Shown: piece after piece, positions 4,774 through 5,351 of the stretch
Numbering within the stretch: the first letter of the stretch is position 1
Layout: the number at the start of each line of letters is the position of its first letter
Assembly: GCA_003158835.1 (NCBI GenBank)
Contig: PMLI01000079.1
Location: forward strand, 3,186-8,536
Source of the DNA: Acidimicrobiaceae bacterium
Lineage (GTDB): Bacteria; Actinomycetota; Acidimicrobiia; Acidimicrobiales; Palsa-688
Direction of reading: 5' to 3'
DNA length: 5,351 bases
Position numbers and translations under genes: made by a program
Notes under the pieces: model-generated
The model's input: only the letters and a program-made list of their open reading frames with translations
What the model was told of the DNA's origin: nothing
The model's database searches: none

Positions 4774-5351
4774 GAGACAACCTCGCTTTTCTGGAGGCTT
4801 TGCAGCAGATAGCCAAGGACAAGGGGATCAGCGTCGACGTGTTGCTGGACGCCCTGGCCAACGCCCTGGTGGCTGCCTACAAGCGAATGCCCGGGGCGGC
4901 CGAGGAGGCGGTGGTGACGATCGAGCCGGACTCGGGCGAGATCCGCGTCTACGGCCAGGAACTGGACGAAGAGGGCGCCGTCGTGCGCGAGTGGGACGAC
5001 ACCCCCAAGGACTTCGGACGTATCGCGGCGCAGACCGCCAAGCAGGTGATTTTCCAGCGCCTGCGGGAGGCGGAGAGGGACCTCAAGTACGAGGAGTACG
5101 CCGGCCGCGAGGGCGACATCGTCACCGGCATAATCCAACAGAGCGACAACCGCTACACGCTGTTGGACCTGGGCAAGGTCGAGGCCCTGTTGCCGCAGGC
5201 GGAGCAGGTGCCGTTCGAGCATTACGAGCACAACGCCCGGCTCAAGGCCTACATCGTCGAGGTCCGCAAGACCAGCAAGGGCCCCCAGATCGTCGTGTCC
5301 CGGACCCACCCGGGGCTGATAAAGCGCCTGTTCGAGCTCGAAGTGCCCGAG
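4770..5351 (+). CDS. nusA: Transcription termination/antitermination factor NusA, N-terminal part (partial at the 3' edge)
   Basis: NusA binds RNA polymerase near the RNA exit channel and modulates pausing, intrinsic termination and antitermination. The first 194 residues are present with no stop before the window ends. The RNA-polymerase-binding N-terminal domain covers about 1-110: FLEALQQIAKDKGIS, then ALANALVAAYKR (29-39), and IAAQTAKQVIFQRLREAER (85-103), all typical of the family. The S1 domain begins near REGDIVTG (113-120), with LLDLGKVEALLP (131-142) and VEVRKTSKGPQIVVSRTHPGLIKRLFE (163-189) continuing into the KH region, which lies outside. The start ATG overlaps the rimP stop (ATGA) and is preceded by GAGGAGG at 4759-4765, so it is translated from the same mRNA with its own good ribosome site. 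Control through the leader attenuator upstream of rimP is plausible. Confidence 0.95.
   Translation, partial: MRDNLAFLEALQQIAKDKGISVDVLLDALANALVAAYKRMPGAAEEAVVTIEPDSGEIRVYGQELDEEGAVVREWDDTPKDFGRIAAQTAKQVIFQRLREAERDLKYEEYAGREGDIVTGIIQQSDNRYTLLDLGKVEALLPQAEQVPFEHYEHNARLKAYIVEVRKTSKGPQIVVSRTHPGLIKRLFELEVPE

Noticed and set aside
4428..5309. Reverse-strand frame of 293 codons with a Gly-Leu repeat opposite rimP and nusA
   Set aside because: The Gly-Leu-Ala repeat is only the reverse reading of the RimP Lys-Pro-Ala minisatellite, and the rest mirrors conserved forward coding sequence.

Overview
The window is GC-rich with tightly packed genes, all on the + strand. It carries conserved bacterial housekeeping genes. 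The order dxr, site-2 protease, ispG is the one found in Actinomycetota (Mycobacterium tuberculosis has dxr-rip1-gcpE). The protein sequences also fit that phylum: an RseP/Rip1-like protease, an [4Fe-4S] IspG with CPSC and GCVVNGPGE motifs, and a stand-alone small Smr protein ending in FRWK. I infer an actinobacterium, possibly an uncultured or Acidimicrobiia-like lineage. The phylum is fairly secure, the class is a guess.

Left block (1-3691): the 3' end of dxr (DXP reductoisomerase, MEP isoprenoid pathway) runs to 486. An intramembrane zinc metalloprotease of the RseP/Rip1 family follows (515-1765). After a 118-base gap comes ispG (HMBPP synthase, a late MEP step; best start GTG 1884), which overlaps a NUDIX hydrolase gene by 4 bases (GTGA). 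Two MEP enzymes therefore flank a membrane protease, and the NUDIX gene is probably translationally coupled to ispG.

Middle (3682-4155): three 13-base tandem repeats span the NUDIX stop. An 85-residue Smr-domain protein follows (3728-3985). The next 170 bases hold no confident gene but are dense in signals: a perfect 7-base dyad (4025-4050), a perfect TATAAT -10 box (4052-4057), a small hairpin (4066-4079) and a tall intrinsic-terminator-like stem-loop with a T-run (4086-4123). Together they look like a promoter plus attenuator leader for the next operon.

Right block (4156-5351): rimP (30S maturation factor) has a strong Shine-Dalgarno and an unusual Lys-Pro-Ala repeat tail encoded by near-identical 9-base repeats. 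It overlaps nusA (transcription elongation/termination factor) by 4 bases (ATGA). nusA runs off the right edge after 194 codons.

I see no mobile element, CRISPR array, tRNA or rRNA. Nothing here looks like a wholly new multi-gene system. The most interesting part is the rimP-nusA leader, where a terminator-like structure precedes the gene for a termination factor and autoregulation by attenuation is plausible.
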